From NCBI GenBank assembly GCA_021029095.1, contig JAJOHG010000027.1:343572-407571 (forward strand): 64,000 nt of DNA, written 5' to 3'. The DNA is from Phellopilus nigrolimitatus. Taxonomy: Eukaryota > Basidiomycota > Agaricomycetes > Hymenochaetales > Hymenochaetaceae. The notes under the pieces are model-generated. The model saw only the letters and a program-made list of their open reading frames with translations, was not told the DNA's origin and made no database searches. Positions 48,401 to 58,052 of the stretch are shown here, piece by piece. How positions within the stretch are numbered: the stretch's first letter is position 1; every line of letters begins with the position of its first letter. A program made the position numbers and the translations under genes.

Positions 48401-49039
48401 TCTGTGCGCGTGCCGTTGGGGAGGACCAGTACCGTCGCCCATTCCGTCAAGAGTGAGGGCGTCGCTCTGCGGAAGCAATTTAGAGTTTATGTGCCGCTTC
48501 GACTTCCCGCCGTCGATCTCTTTGTAATTCTCTTTCATGCCGTCATTCATTTCTAATGATCTCAATGACGCAAAGCGGCAGAGGATGGCGCTGCATTGTG
48601 TTCCACACGCCCGGGTGAATGAGCATCTCGCAAGCGCCGCTTTGCGCGTTGGAAGGGGTGACTCGGGTGAGCTGAAGGGTATAAAGAGGGGAGAGTCTGC
48701 GCACTCGGTCCCCCAGCTCCCTCTTTCACATCGCCTTCGCCGCGCCTTTCCCTACCCGCTTCTTTGGCATTTGCCCGAGCATATGTCTACGGACGGCCGG
48801 GGTGGCTCGAACTACGTAGAATCTCTGCCGCGCCGAATCATAAATCAGGCCCGCAGAGTGGCTCGAGCGGCGGGCCTGTTCTGCAGGGGACAGATGCCGT
48901 CGTGCCGTATATAGCGCAGCTCTGCAAGAAAGCAAAATCATAGCCAAAGTTCCGGCCTCACCCTTATGTATTCAAAGAAGAAATTCGAACTTTCTTAAGT
49001 CAAAAGGCTATTTTCACGGAAAAGTACACCATGTCTATC
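48401..49039. other. Gene-free stretch
   Basis: The first 140 bp are the edge of the dispersed segment (GAAGCAATTTAGAGTTTATG). A plus-strand frame of 125 codons (48537-48914) has no motif and is not supported. Confidence 0.4.
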
Positions 49040-49690
49040 TACGCGACGTGCATCCACTTCTTGCGCTTTGGAGCGCTGGCCGCCGACGTCGAACATGTGT
49101 ATGCTGAGCTGGCTCATGTTGAAGCGCGTCTCGGCGCGCGCGCAGCACATCCGTCTCGGTGGGCACGTAGCCCGTGCTCCCGACGCGCCCAACCTCGCTG
49201 AAGATGTACAACGCGCAGTCCATCAGGTAGAACTCGCTGCTGTGGTCCATGATGCACGGGACGATCAGGTCCGCCCACAGCGCGCTGATCGTGCCCACGA
49301 CGTCCTCGCTGAACGCCGCCACCGCCCCATCTACACCCGCGCCGGAGCTGTTGAGCTTGTAGTCGAGGATCGCGTCCGCGGGCAGTACCGGGGCGACGCT
49401 CAGCTTGCACGTCGCGAGCACGATCGCCTGCGCAGACTCGAGCAGGTTGCGGTACACGGTCAGGCGCTACGACGCGAGCTCGTCGCGTGTGTATCCCGTG
49501 TTGGTGGATGATCTTCATCTGCTTCACGATCGTCGACTTGCCGGATTTGCCGGAGCCTGGTGGCGAGCGAGGCGGGGGCGGGGGCGGAGCACGGTTGACT
49601 GGGGGTCCGAAATGGGATCGAAGGCGAAGGTAAACACACCTAGCAAGAGGACCTTGCATTCTTTGCGTGACTTGCGCGAGTCCTCCTCAA
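49040..49690 (-). pseudogene. Heterotrimeric G-protein alpha subunit pseudogene
   Basis: Clear Galpha blocks on the minus strand: RKSRKECKVLLLG; a P-loop across an intron (GSGKSGKST where GAGESGKST is normal); VYRNLLESAQAIVLA; VPCIMDHSSEFYLMD; RFNMSQLSIHMFDVGGQRS. Lesions: TAG at 49469-49467 where a Tyr codon is expected just before RLTVYRNL, a frame shift in the switch I region near 49130, and another right after GGQRS (49062) that leads to a stop. The whole C-terminal half, including the NKxD and receptor-contact tail, is gone. It is a dead, 3'-truncated duplicate. Confidence 0.82.
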
Positions 49691-50560
49691 TCTGCATGTC
49701 AATTTTTTTCCTCGGAGTGCTCCGAATCGGTGCGGTCCTGGACGGATGCGTAGGCCTTCATGGAGTGCAGGCTCGGGGTGTCGTGTCGTCGTCTGGATGG
49801 TGGTGGGTGATGAGAGGAAAGTGAGCGCGGGAGGGAAGGATGCGGATGCGAGTGCAAATATGGCGAACCTGGGCTTACATGCAACTTGAATCGGAGCGGA
49901 GGAGCTGCTCGATGACGCGCTTGTAGACATCCCCGAGGCGCTTCCCAACGTCCATGAGCGAGTCGCGCTCCAACTGCATCGGAATATCATTAGATCAGAA
50001 AATAAAGGGAAAGCACGACGCGCTTCCGGAAACTCCTGTATGGGCCTGCACACGTTAACGAACGTGCGTCGTCTCTAGCTCATGCTTACCTGCACACCAA
50101 TTCTCCCCAACCCGCTCGCCTTCTACTAGAGCGCGCGCAGGCTTCCCGTGAGCTGTGAGAAGAGCAACGAAAGGGACGCGAGTCAGCCCGAAGACGCCCA
50201 CTTGAGTAGGAGAAGAACAAGATAGGAACATGCACCCCGCCGAACTTGTTTGCTTTTACGATGGCCGGCGCCTTGAATCGCACTGACCCTAGCGCAAGCA
50301 TCAGCGCAACCTAAGTAATAATACAGAAGCATTAGTATGTAGACACGGAAACGATTCTCTCAAGCAGAACTTCGTACCTCCTGAGTCAAGTGGGAGGTCC
50401 AGGATGACACATTCGCACTTCGTCCTCGTGCGCGCGGCGACGTTCTCACTCGCGACGGCGACCACCTCACACACACGAGAGTGCGTCAAGACCAGCTAGA
50501 TCTACGCTACGAATTCATCAGTCGTGCATTTCTTTCCTCTGAGTTCAAAGTGTTCGCGTC
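49691..50560 (-). other. Unresolved minus-strand region beside the G-alpha remnant
   Basis: Coding-like scraps occur: a frame with SLMDVGKRLGDVYKRVIEQL near 49900-49970, LALGSVRFKAPAIVKANKFG near 50240-50300, and THSRVCEVVAVASENVAA near 50460. Some sit beside fair splice sites. I could not assign a family or join them to the G-alpha remnant. Confidence 0.3.
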
Positions 50561-51099
50561 GGAGAAGTACTCACAGGTCAACAACCTGCCGTGTAAAGAT
50601 TGAGCACGTGCGAGAACTTACATAAGTTCATCTTCGATGCTACGAAATTAAACAATCGACAAAGTAGACCTCCCAGCCCCATATCACCCGAGAATTTACC
50701 AGCTTAAATCGTGCAAAACGGATGAGAATTGAGCTCAAAAACTCGTTCTGCGCGTTTGCATGTATGCGCGGGCATTCCTGTGCGCTGAGGTCACGTGACA
50801 GCCGAAAATGCGCTCTCCTCCTGCTCTTTTCTTTGCTATAAGTCTTTCCTCAGAGACAAGCTACATTATATCAAGTGATTATTGTATGTATAGCCTTAAA
50901 ATACAGCTTCATGACTTTAAAAAAATGGAAGTCAGCAAGGAGTGGCCGGATTGTGTCGAGTCGGCCATCTGTAAATTTTTGCCACCGAAATTTCTTAATT
51001 TGGGAAGTGCCGATCATTTGTCAGATTACAAAGCGTGCAGACTCTTTTGGCAGGGATTGCCTCCCCTCATCCTCGACTACCACGGGATCTCCACAATCG

Positions 51100-52467
51100 T
51101 AAGTGTTGGCGGTCTTAATTGAGAGCTGCTTTCTAAAATCGAACTCACTTTCAGCCCCTGCCATGTGTACGCTGGTGCCAACTCCCGACAAATGTTTTTT
51201 TACAAGCTCAGGGACGCAAATAAATCTATTCGTGTCCGCGCAAGTACCGCAAACATTGGGAGACGCTCGTAAATCAGCATCTTGACTCGGGACGCGTCCG
51301 ACCTTCATCGAGCCCACATATCTCGCCGGCCTTCCAAGTTACGAAGGCGGATTCCCTCGCTCACCTACACCTTCAAAATTGCGGATAAACCTCTGAGCTC
51401 ACGGGGTGTCAAGGTCATCGCTATCGATGATTTGGACTGCAAAGACTTGGTGTCGAAGTTCATTAAAGAGCACGCAAGGTAACCTATTTTCTTCGTTTGT
51501 TATTCGAGTTTCATACGATGATTCAGGTTATCTTTAAAAAGAGTGGAAAAAATATATTGGCGAACCGTAAATGGTCAAAACGTATATGCAGACTGCAGTG
51601 CATGAAGAAGCATATGGCTTCTAACAGGTGGTTTACACCTGCAAGTCTTGAATGGACATATCAATTACTTATAGCACTGCGCCCCCGATAATACCACAAG
51701 GACACGTTTTTGGTGATGAAGTGAGTATTTTAAGAAAAGCATAATTACTTGCACCTCTGATACTTTCAATGCTTTTCTTCAATTCTTTTCGAGGCGAAAG
51801 ACGTTGCGCGCAGCGGTAAGGGCGGCAGAGCTGACAACGAACGCGCGACGAGTATGAGCGCCGGGGAACAATCGGGATGCTACACGGAAAGCCAGGTGCG
51901 TGTTTGTTTACACTGTGCTACCTGCCTTCGTTTTAGCTTTCGGCATCATCCAGCTTCTTGCCTTTCGAACAGTCCGTAGTTTTCCGGAATCAAAGTCAAC
52001 ACCATATAGATACGAATACCATGGGAGTGCTGCTTTCACGCTTTTGACCCTTTCCCTCCTCTCGTGTTAAGTGGTCTTTGCTGCCCGAGAACTATCTCAA
52101 ACTCGATATAAGAACAACTTAGGAAAGTATAAGATCCGGAGGTGAGCGATATCTGGAATCGCCGAGAGCACCATCGAACTGGGCAATGACCACTTTTCTG
52201 ACGCTCATAGCCCAGGGATACACTTGCAGCCTTGCGTAACTTTTTACCTGAGACTATCGTAGCGAACTAGACAGAGGTAGGATCTACCTTGACCGACAAC
52301 GGACTACACTGATTCTTCATGTGACTTGCCGTACAGAGCGCACAAATTCTCAGTATAGGCAACTATATCCTTCAAACCCGGCGTGAGTATATTTCTAGGA
52401 TACTATATACCATATTCGTGTTCATCCTCGCAGTTGCCGTGTAAGGGTTCTCAAGTAACTTGTACGG
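51100..52467 (+). repeat. Upstream module of TPR-CHAT copy 4
   Basis: Homologue of the three other modules. Traces: TRPTFIEPTYLAGLPSYEG near 51300 and VKVIAIDDLDCKDLVSKFIK near 51410, the longest intact version of that block. It ends with the conserved leader intron (52383-52433). The stretch before it (50560-51100) holds no supported gene. Confidence 0.6.
52383..52433 (+). other. 5'-UTR intron of TPR-CHAT copy 4
   Basis: Donor GTGAGTATAT and acceptor CATCCTCGCAG, 51 nt long (62 in copies 1 and 2), 34 bp before the ATG. Confidence 0.65.
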
Positions 52468-55400
52468 ATGGATGATGTCGAGGATTCGATTGCCAACTTG
52501 CGTGACGCACTGGACCTGTGTCCTCCTGGGCATCCCGAACGCTCCGCATCTCTGAGTGATCTTGCAAATGCCGTGTTCACTCGATTTGAGCAAAGCGGTC
52601 GGATGGGTGATCTCGAGGAGTCTATTGTTCTCAATCGCGTCGCGCTGGAACTACGTCCTCCTGGAAACCCTGATCGCTCCTCATCGTTTAACAACCTCGC
52701 CATTGCCGTGCAGACTCGGTTCAAGCAAACCGGTCGGATGGAGGATCTCGAGGAGTCCATTGCCCTCAATCGCGACGCGCTAGAACTGTATCCTCCTGGA
52801 CACCCTCATCGCTCCATGTCATTTAACAACCTCGCCATTGCCGTGCAGACTCGGTTCGAGCAAACCGGTCGGATGGAGGATCTCGAGGAGTCCATTGCCC
52901 TCAATCGCGACGCGCTAGAACTGTATCCTCCTGGACACCCTCATCGCTCCATGTCATTTAACAACCTCGCCATTGCCGTGCAGACTCGGTTCGAGCAAAC
53001 CGGTCGGATGGAGGATCTCGAGGAGTCCATTGCCCTCAATCGCGACGCGCTAGAACTGTATCCTCCTGGACACCCTCATCGCTCCATGTCATTTAACAAC
53101 CTCGCGGGTGCCGTGCAGACTCGCTTCGAGCAAACCGGTCGGATGGAGGATCTCGAGGAGTCCATTGCCCTCAATCGCGACGCGCTAGAACTGTATCCTC
53201 CTGGACACCCTCATCGCTCCATGTCATTTAACAACCTCGCGGGTGCCGTGCAGACTCGCTTCGAGCAAACCGGTCGGATGGAGGATCTCGAGGAGGCCAT
53301 TGTCCTCCATCGCGACGCTCTAGAGCTGCGTCCTCCTGGACACCCTCGTCGCTCCTCATCGTTTAACAACCTCGCGGCTGCCGTGGGGACTCGCTTCGAA
53401 CAGACCGGTCGGATTGAGGATCTCGAGAAGGCCATTGTCCTCCATCGCGACGCGCTAGAACTGCATCCTCCTGGACACCCGGATCGCTCCTTATCGCTAA
53501 ATAATCTTGCTGTAGGTGTGCGAACTCGGTTTGAGCAAACCAGTCGGATGGGGGATCTCGAGGAGGCCATTGTCCTCCATCGCGACGCTCTAGAACTGCG
53601 TCCTCCTGGTCACCCTCTTCGCTCCACGTCATTTGGCAACCTCGCAAATGCCGTTTCGACTCGGTTCGGGCAAACAGGTCGGATGGAGGATCTGGAGGAG
53701 GCCATTGTCCTCCATCGCGACGCTCTAGAACTGCGTCCTCCTGGTCACCCTCTTCGCTCCATGTCATTTGGCAACCTCGCAAATGCCGTTTCGACTCGCT
53801 TCGAGCAAACCGGTCGGACGGAGGATCTGGAGGAGTCCATTGTCCTCCATCGCGACGCGCTGGAACTGCGTCCTCCTGGACACCCTCTTCGCTCCTCATC
53901 GTTAAACAACCTCGCGAATGCCGTGCAGACTCGGTTCGAGCAAACCGGTCGGATGGAGGATCTGGAGGAGGCCATTGTCCTCCATCGCGACGCTCTAGAA
54001 CTGCGTCCTCCTGGTCACCCTAATCGCTCCATGTCATTTGGCAACCTCGCAAGTGCCATTTCGACTCGGTTCGAGCAAACCGGTCGGATGGAGGATCTCG
54101 AGGAGTCCATTGCCCTCAATCGCGACGCGCTAGAACTGTATCCTCCTGGACACCCTCATCGCTCCATGTCATTTAACAACCTCGCGGGTGCCGTGCAGAC
54201 TCGCTTCGAGCAAACCGGTCGGATGGAGGATCTGGAGGAGGCCATTGCCCTTAATCGCGACGCGCTGAAACTACATCCTCCTGGTCACCCTCTTCGCTCC
54301 ATGTCATTTGGCAACCTCGCGAATGCCGTGCAGACTCGGTTCGAGCAAACCGGTCGGACGGAGGATCTGGAGGAGGCCATTGCCCTTAATCGCGACGCGC
54401 TGAAACTTCATCCTCCTGGACACCCTGGTCGTTCTATGTCATTTGGCAACCTCGCGAGTGCCGTGCGGACTCGGTTCGAGCAAACCGGTCGGATGGAGGA
54501 TCTCGAGGAGTCTATTGTTCTCAATCGCGACGCTCTGAAACTTCATCCTCCTGGACATCCTGACCGCTCCGGATCTTTGAGCAATCTAGCAGAAGACATG
54601 CACACTCATTTTGAGCAGACAGGTCGGATAGATGATCTTGAGGAGTCCCTTCGTTTGTATGAAGAAGGCGCTGATCATGTCTTTTCCAACACGCTAACAC
54701 GGCTCAGGGTAGCAGTGTTGTGGGCAAGTGTAGCGCGATTGCAGCGTCATGCTTCCACCTTAAAAGCTTACCGTCTTGCTCTGTCACTCCTCGAGAGCTC
54801 CCTCGTTATAAGTCCCACGGTGCAGATGCAACATAAGATTCTTAGCGGTAGAAATGGCTATCCAACGCTCGCTTCGGATGCGGCCTCATATGCACTAGAG
54901 GTCGGTGATCTGGCTCAGGCTGTCGAGATGCTCGAGCAAGGAAGGGCTCTTATCTGGTCGCAGATGCGCGGCCTCAGAACACCAATGGATCGTCTTGCAG
55001 GAGTCGATGAGGATTTAGCGGACAGATTCTTGAAGATCAGCCGTGAACTGGAATCACTTGCCACTTCGTCCGAGTCGAAGCCGCTTACTTTGGACACAGA
55101 GAATAGCGTTACAGGTGCATCGCAGAAACTCGTGGACGAAATGTATGTTCGAAAGCGGCGTCTCGCGTCCGAATTGGAGGTCATCGTCGCAGAGATTCGC
55201 GCGACATCAGGATTTGAAGACTTTCTACGACCGCGACGATTTAGCGTTCTTCAAAAGGCTGCTGTTGAGGGCCCCGTCATTATCATTAGCCATAGCAAAT
55301 ATCGTTCCGACGCTCTTACTGTTGTTCATGATCGTCCGCCTGTCAACATCGAACTGGATTCTGACTTCGACGACCACGGCCCGTCGCTTGTGGGAGATCT

Positions 55401-56319
55401 TAAGACTGCACTCCAAAAGGCTGAGACAGAGCCGGAAGCATGTGATGCTGGTATTGAAGATGTGCTGGATTCCCTGTGGAACCGGGTGGTTTCCCGCGTG
55501 GTCGAGAAACTGGACGAGCTCGGGGTTGAGAAACATACTCGTATCTGGTGGTGTCCGACATCTACCTTATCTGCTCTACCTTTTCATGCTGCAGGGCCAA
55601 TTCGCATTGTGGATCGCAAAAGAAAGTATCTTTTAGACGATTACATTTCGTCGTACACCCCGACACTTACAGCCTTGATCAATGCTCGGCAGTCTAACAC
55701 TGAGATCACGAGACATAACACTAGGCGACCACGGCTCCTCGTTGTTGCTCTGGCTGATGAAAGTCTCCCCAAAGTAGAAAAAGAGTATCGTGCAATACAG
55801 GAAGGCAGAGATTTCGTCAAAGGGCTCGTTCGTGAGCAAGCTACTCGCGAGGCGGTTATCGACGATCTCCGTAACCACGACTGGGTTCATTTTGCTTGCC
55901 ACGGTCAGTTAGATCGCGAGGAACCCTTCCTCCACGCGTTCCAACTTTTCGACGAAGACCGTCTCACCTTGCTCAAAATCATGCAATCCAATCTACCGAA
56001 TGCAGAATTCGCTTTCTTATCTGCCTGTGACAGTGTGGGACAGACTGTTGGCAGTGCACGCGGAGAAGTGCTTCATCTCGCTGCAGCCATACAGTTCTGC
56101 GGCTTTCGAAGTGTAATCGGTACGATGTGGGCGATGGCTGATGACGATGGGCCTTTCGTCGCCAAGGAATTCTACAAGCGTATGTTTGCGGAGGAGGATT
56201 TACCGGAGGTGGGGTTCAAGAGGTCTGCGAGAGCTCTTCGTGAGATGATCCAACTCTTGCGGAGGAGGAGGGGTATGACGGTCGAGAGATGGATCAATTT
56301 TATTCATATCGGAGCATGA
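52468..56319 (+). CDS. TPR-CHAT protein, copy 4 (putative caspase-fold protease, long repeat tract)
   Basis: Single exon, 1283 residues, the longest of the four. Sixteen 45-residue units cover residues 1-720. Unit 1 (MDDVEDSIANLRDALDLC) is canonical here, unlike the degenerate caps of copies 2 and 3. Units 3-6 are nearly identical at DNA level. Two unit flavours alternate in blocks: EESIALNRDALELYPPGHPH and EEAIVLHRDALELRPPGHP. The CHAT domain keeps His1145 (HFACHGQ) and Cys1187, but the Cys motif reads SACDSVG instead of SACHSAG and the next segment (TVGSARGEV) is diverged. It lies outside blocks A and B and has the most different protease domain, so it may be the oldest or functionally shifted member. 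Confidence 0.88.
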   Translation: MDDVEDSIANLRDALDLCPPGHPERSASLSDLANAVFTRFEQSGRMGDLEESIVLNRVALELRPPGNPDRSSSFNNLAIAVQTRFKQTGRMEDLEESIALNRDALELYPPGHPHRSMSFNNLAIAVQTRFEQTGRMEDLEESIALNRDALELYPPGHPHRSMSFNNLAIAVQTRFEQTGRMEDLEESIALNRDALELYPPGHPHRSMSFNNLAGAVQTRFEQTGRMEDLEESIALNRDALELYPPGHPHRSMSFNNLAGAVQTRFEQTGRMEDLEEAIVLHRDALELRPPGHPRRSSSFNNLAAAVGTRFEQTGRIEDLEKAIVLHRDALELHPPGHPDRSLSLNNLAVGVRTRFEQTSRMGDLEEAIVLHRDALELRPPGHPLRSTSFGNLANAVSTRFGQTGRMEDLEEAIVLHRDALELRPPGHPLRSMSFGNLANAVSTRFEQTGRTEDLEESIVLHRDALELRPPGHPLRSSSLNNLANAVQTRFEQTGRMEDLEEAIVLHRDALELRPPGHPNRSMSFGNLASAISTRFEQTGRMEDLEESIALNRDALELYPPGHPHRSMSFNNLAGAVQTRFEQTGRMEDLEEAIALNRDALKLHPPGHPLRSMSFGNLANAVQTRFEQTGRTEDLEEAIALNRDALKLHPPGHPGRSMSFGNLASAVRTRFEQTGRMEDLEESIVLNRDALKLHPPGHPDRSGSLSNLAEDMHTHFEQTGRIDDLEESLRLYEEGADHVFSNTLTRLRVAVLWASVARLQRHASTLKAYRLALSLLESSLVISPTVQMQHKILSGRNGYPTLASDAASYALEVGDLAQAVEMLEQGRALIWSQMRGLRTPMDRLAGVDEDLADRFLKISRELESLATSSESKPLTLDTENSVTGASQKLVDEMYVRKRRLASELEVIVAEIRATSGFEDFLRPRRFSVLQKAAVEGPVIIISHSKYRSDALTVVHDRPPVNIELDSDFDDHGPSLVGDLKTALQKAETEPEACDAGIEDVLDSLWNRVVSRVVEKLDELGVEKHTRIWWCPTSTLSALPFHAAGPIRIVDRKRKYLLDDYISSYTPTLTALINARQSNTEITRHNTRRPRLLVVALADESLPKVEKEYRAIQEGRDFVKGLVREQATREAVIDDLRNHDWVHFACHGQLDREEPFLHAFQLFDEDRLTLLKIMQSNLPNAEFAFLSACDSVGQTVGSARGEVLHLAAAIQFCGFRSVIGTMWAMADDDGPFVAKEFYKRMFAEEDLPEVGFKRSARALREMIQLLRRRRGMTVERWINFIHIGA
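52738..53277 (+). repeat. Homogenised 135-bp unit block in copy 4
   Basis: Four successive units are near-identical. The first two steps (units 3, 4 and 5) show no difference over at least a full unit, apart from the NNLAIAV/NNLAGAV switch in unit 5. Very recent expansion or gene conversion. Confidence 0.8.
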
Positions 56320-57357
56320 TGAGAAAGATAACAGTTGAGCTTCCACCGTTTTTCGAATATGTACATTTCTGACGAGTTCTCCATACAATCAGTCGCATGT
56401 AGTTGTATTATGTCCCCTCGCTGTGTCTGAGGTGCTCTAGTTCTCTGTCCAGCTCTCGGTGTGTATTCTACGTATCTGCAGTTCGGACGACATCGAGATT
56501 TGTTCCATTACTGTTTTATTTACTGCTCTCGTACACATGAAATCTTCAAGTATCTTCCCGTACATAGCGCTACGATTTGTCACTCTAGTGCATTGTCAGC
56601 TCTCTGTCTTGTGTTATTGGGAGCGAAGCTTCCATTTACCGGGATAGGGCTCCCAAAAAGCTATCACGTGACCATCCACCAAGTGGCTGTGTGGCCCCCC
56701 CCCCCCCCCCGTGAGAACTGATCATGATGCTGCGTGCCTCCGGCTGTATGCCTGCTCTCTTTCTTCCCTCCATCTTCCTCCGTGAAAAAAGAAGTACTCC
56801 TGAGGCCGGCAAATAAATCCTGCACTTTCTCTTACCAGAAATATTATATAAAATATTTGGGGAGCAAATCACCACGATAAAATTCCCAAAAACCTATCAT
56901 GTGACCAGCCGCATGAGCCCCTCCCGCGTGAGAACTGATTATGATGCTGCAAGCCACTGCATGTATGCTTGCTTTCTCTCTCCTCTTCCTTTCCTCCTTC
57001 CACACTTCCACTCTTGATCTTAGTAAATAATTTTTGAACTCTGCTTACAAAATTAAATAAGATCTAGTGAGAAAAAAAATCGGACTTACCGGCCTCCCTA
57101 AAGCACATCACGTGACCTGGGACTGTACATCAGGAAACCTTAAAAAACTAGCCGACGCTTGGTAGCGCTACCAAGTTACCATAGCAACATAGCGGCGAAT
57201 AGTTTGCTATCAACTTCCTAGCGCTACAGAACTCACCTTAGCGAGGTAGTGCATAGTTGCATAGTTGTCATAGTGTAGTTTAGTTGTCTTAGGGTTTGTA
57301 GCGAGGTAGTGTGTTAGGGTTCCATAGTGGAGTTAGTGCTCTTAGTAATGAAAACAT
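56320..57357. other. Repeat-rich intergenic stretch
   Basis: The 3' flank of copy 4 is followed by two degenerate direct repeats (about 56645-56870 and 56880-57060), each with CCCAAAAA, a CACGTGACC-like or CATGTGACC motif, GTGAGAACTGAT and a Ser/Leu-poor pyrimidine tract. A third partial unit lies near 57090. A C run sits at 56695-56710 and a small palindrome (CTTGGTAGCGCTACCAAG) near 57155. No gene is supported. Confidence 0.6.
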
Positions 57358-57428
57358 GATCTGGATGGGGCTTGAACCCATGACCCCCAAACCTCCGGGT
57401 CGGTGCTCTACCACTGAGCTACCAGGTC
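57358..57428 (-). tRNA. tRNA-like sequence, probably a tRNA pseudogene or tRNA-derived repeat head
   Basis: A 71-nt sequence folds into a full cloverleaf: acceptor stem with one mismatch, D arm with TAGCTCAGTGGTAGAGC (A box), T arm ATGGG-TTCAAGC-CCCAT (B box) and a 5-nt variable loop. The anticodon loop is CCGGAGG: the triplet would be GGA, but position 33 is C instead of the invariant U, the anticodon stem is imperfect, and a Ser tRNA should have a long variable arm. It is therefore probably not functional as a tRNA, though the Pol III boxes look usable. Confidence 0.5.
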
Positions 57429-57613
57429 TTGGCATCCACTTTGCCCACATCCGACACTTAGTATTTCATAGCACGGTAGGACTTGGTCCTCCAGTCCTGT
57501 GATTGTATAATCGACTAGTTATTGGTCTATAGGAAAAGCGGACCTGCGGACAGCTGTGTTCCTTATGGGTGAGATCCCTGAGTTGATTGACCCGTTGGTC
57601 AGATCAATGAGTA

Positions 57614-57784
57614 CAGTCGAACCTCTTGTTAAGCATTGCCTGGACACCTCCGCCTATACTTAGCAAGAGGTTATGCCTAATGACGGATCAATCCTGGTTA
57701 TAATGAATGACTTTTCACCGTGTAGCCTATGCTTAACGGCAGGCTTATGCTTAACGACAGTATGCTTAACAAGAGGTTTGACTG
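57614..57784 (+). mobile_element. 171-bp pogo-like MITE
   Basis: Terminal inverted repeats of about 22 bp (CAGTCGAACCTCTTGTTAAG and its inverse ending GAGGTTTGACTG) flanked by TA on both sides (57612-57613, 57785-57786). Internal copies of the GCTTAAC motif occur. The CAGTCGAACCTC-type end and TA target are typical of pogo/Tigger-type elements. No coding capacity. Confidence 0.75.
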
Positions 57785-58052
57785 TAAACTGACAGTCTGG
57801 GGCAGTGGATGATTTTTTGAAATATGATAATTTGATTCCAGGCTGGTAATTAAAACAAAGCATTGCGTAACAATATACCCCAAATTTCCTCCTCATATTC
57901 TCAATCCATCCATGCTAGCCAGCCCCCCAACCCTCAGGGGCTCGAAGGTTCGAACGGCATTTGCATGTCAATATCCTCCGTATCCAATTGTCCTACCCTT
58001 CTCCTGCATAACAAATTTGAGCGGGCATAACTTAAAAGCAATTGAAACCAGC

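Larger units (their letters stand above)
37642..48545 (+). repeat. Segmental duplication, block B (partner 19991-31440)
   Basis: Same order and orientation as block A: upstream module, TPR-CHAT copy 3, decayed stretch, Lys/Pro-rich gene copy B, acyltransferase pseudogene B. The offset is 17651 bp at the left edge, 17650 at the CHAT start and 17323 at its stop, the last reflecting the shorter repeat tract of copy 3. Confidence 0.85.

Noticed and set aside
49040..50000. Functional G-protein alpha subunit.
   Set aside because: In-frame TAG, frame shifts and loss of the C-terminal half.
22055..54627. Regularly spaced repeats as a CRISPR-like array.
   Set aside because: The repeats are contiguous coding TPR units of 135 bp without spacers, in a eukaryotic genome.
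11354..58000. A gasdermin-like or other obvious substrate gene beside the CHAT proteases.
   Set aside because: I looked for one on both strands and found no recognisable pore-former or other partner; the module upstream of each CHAT gene is too degraded to assign.
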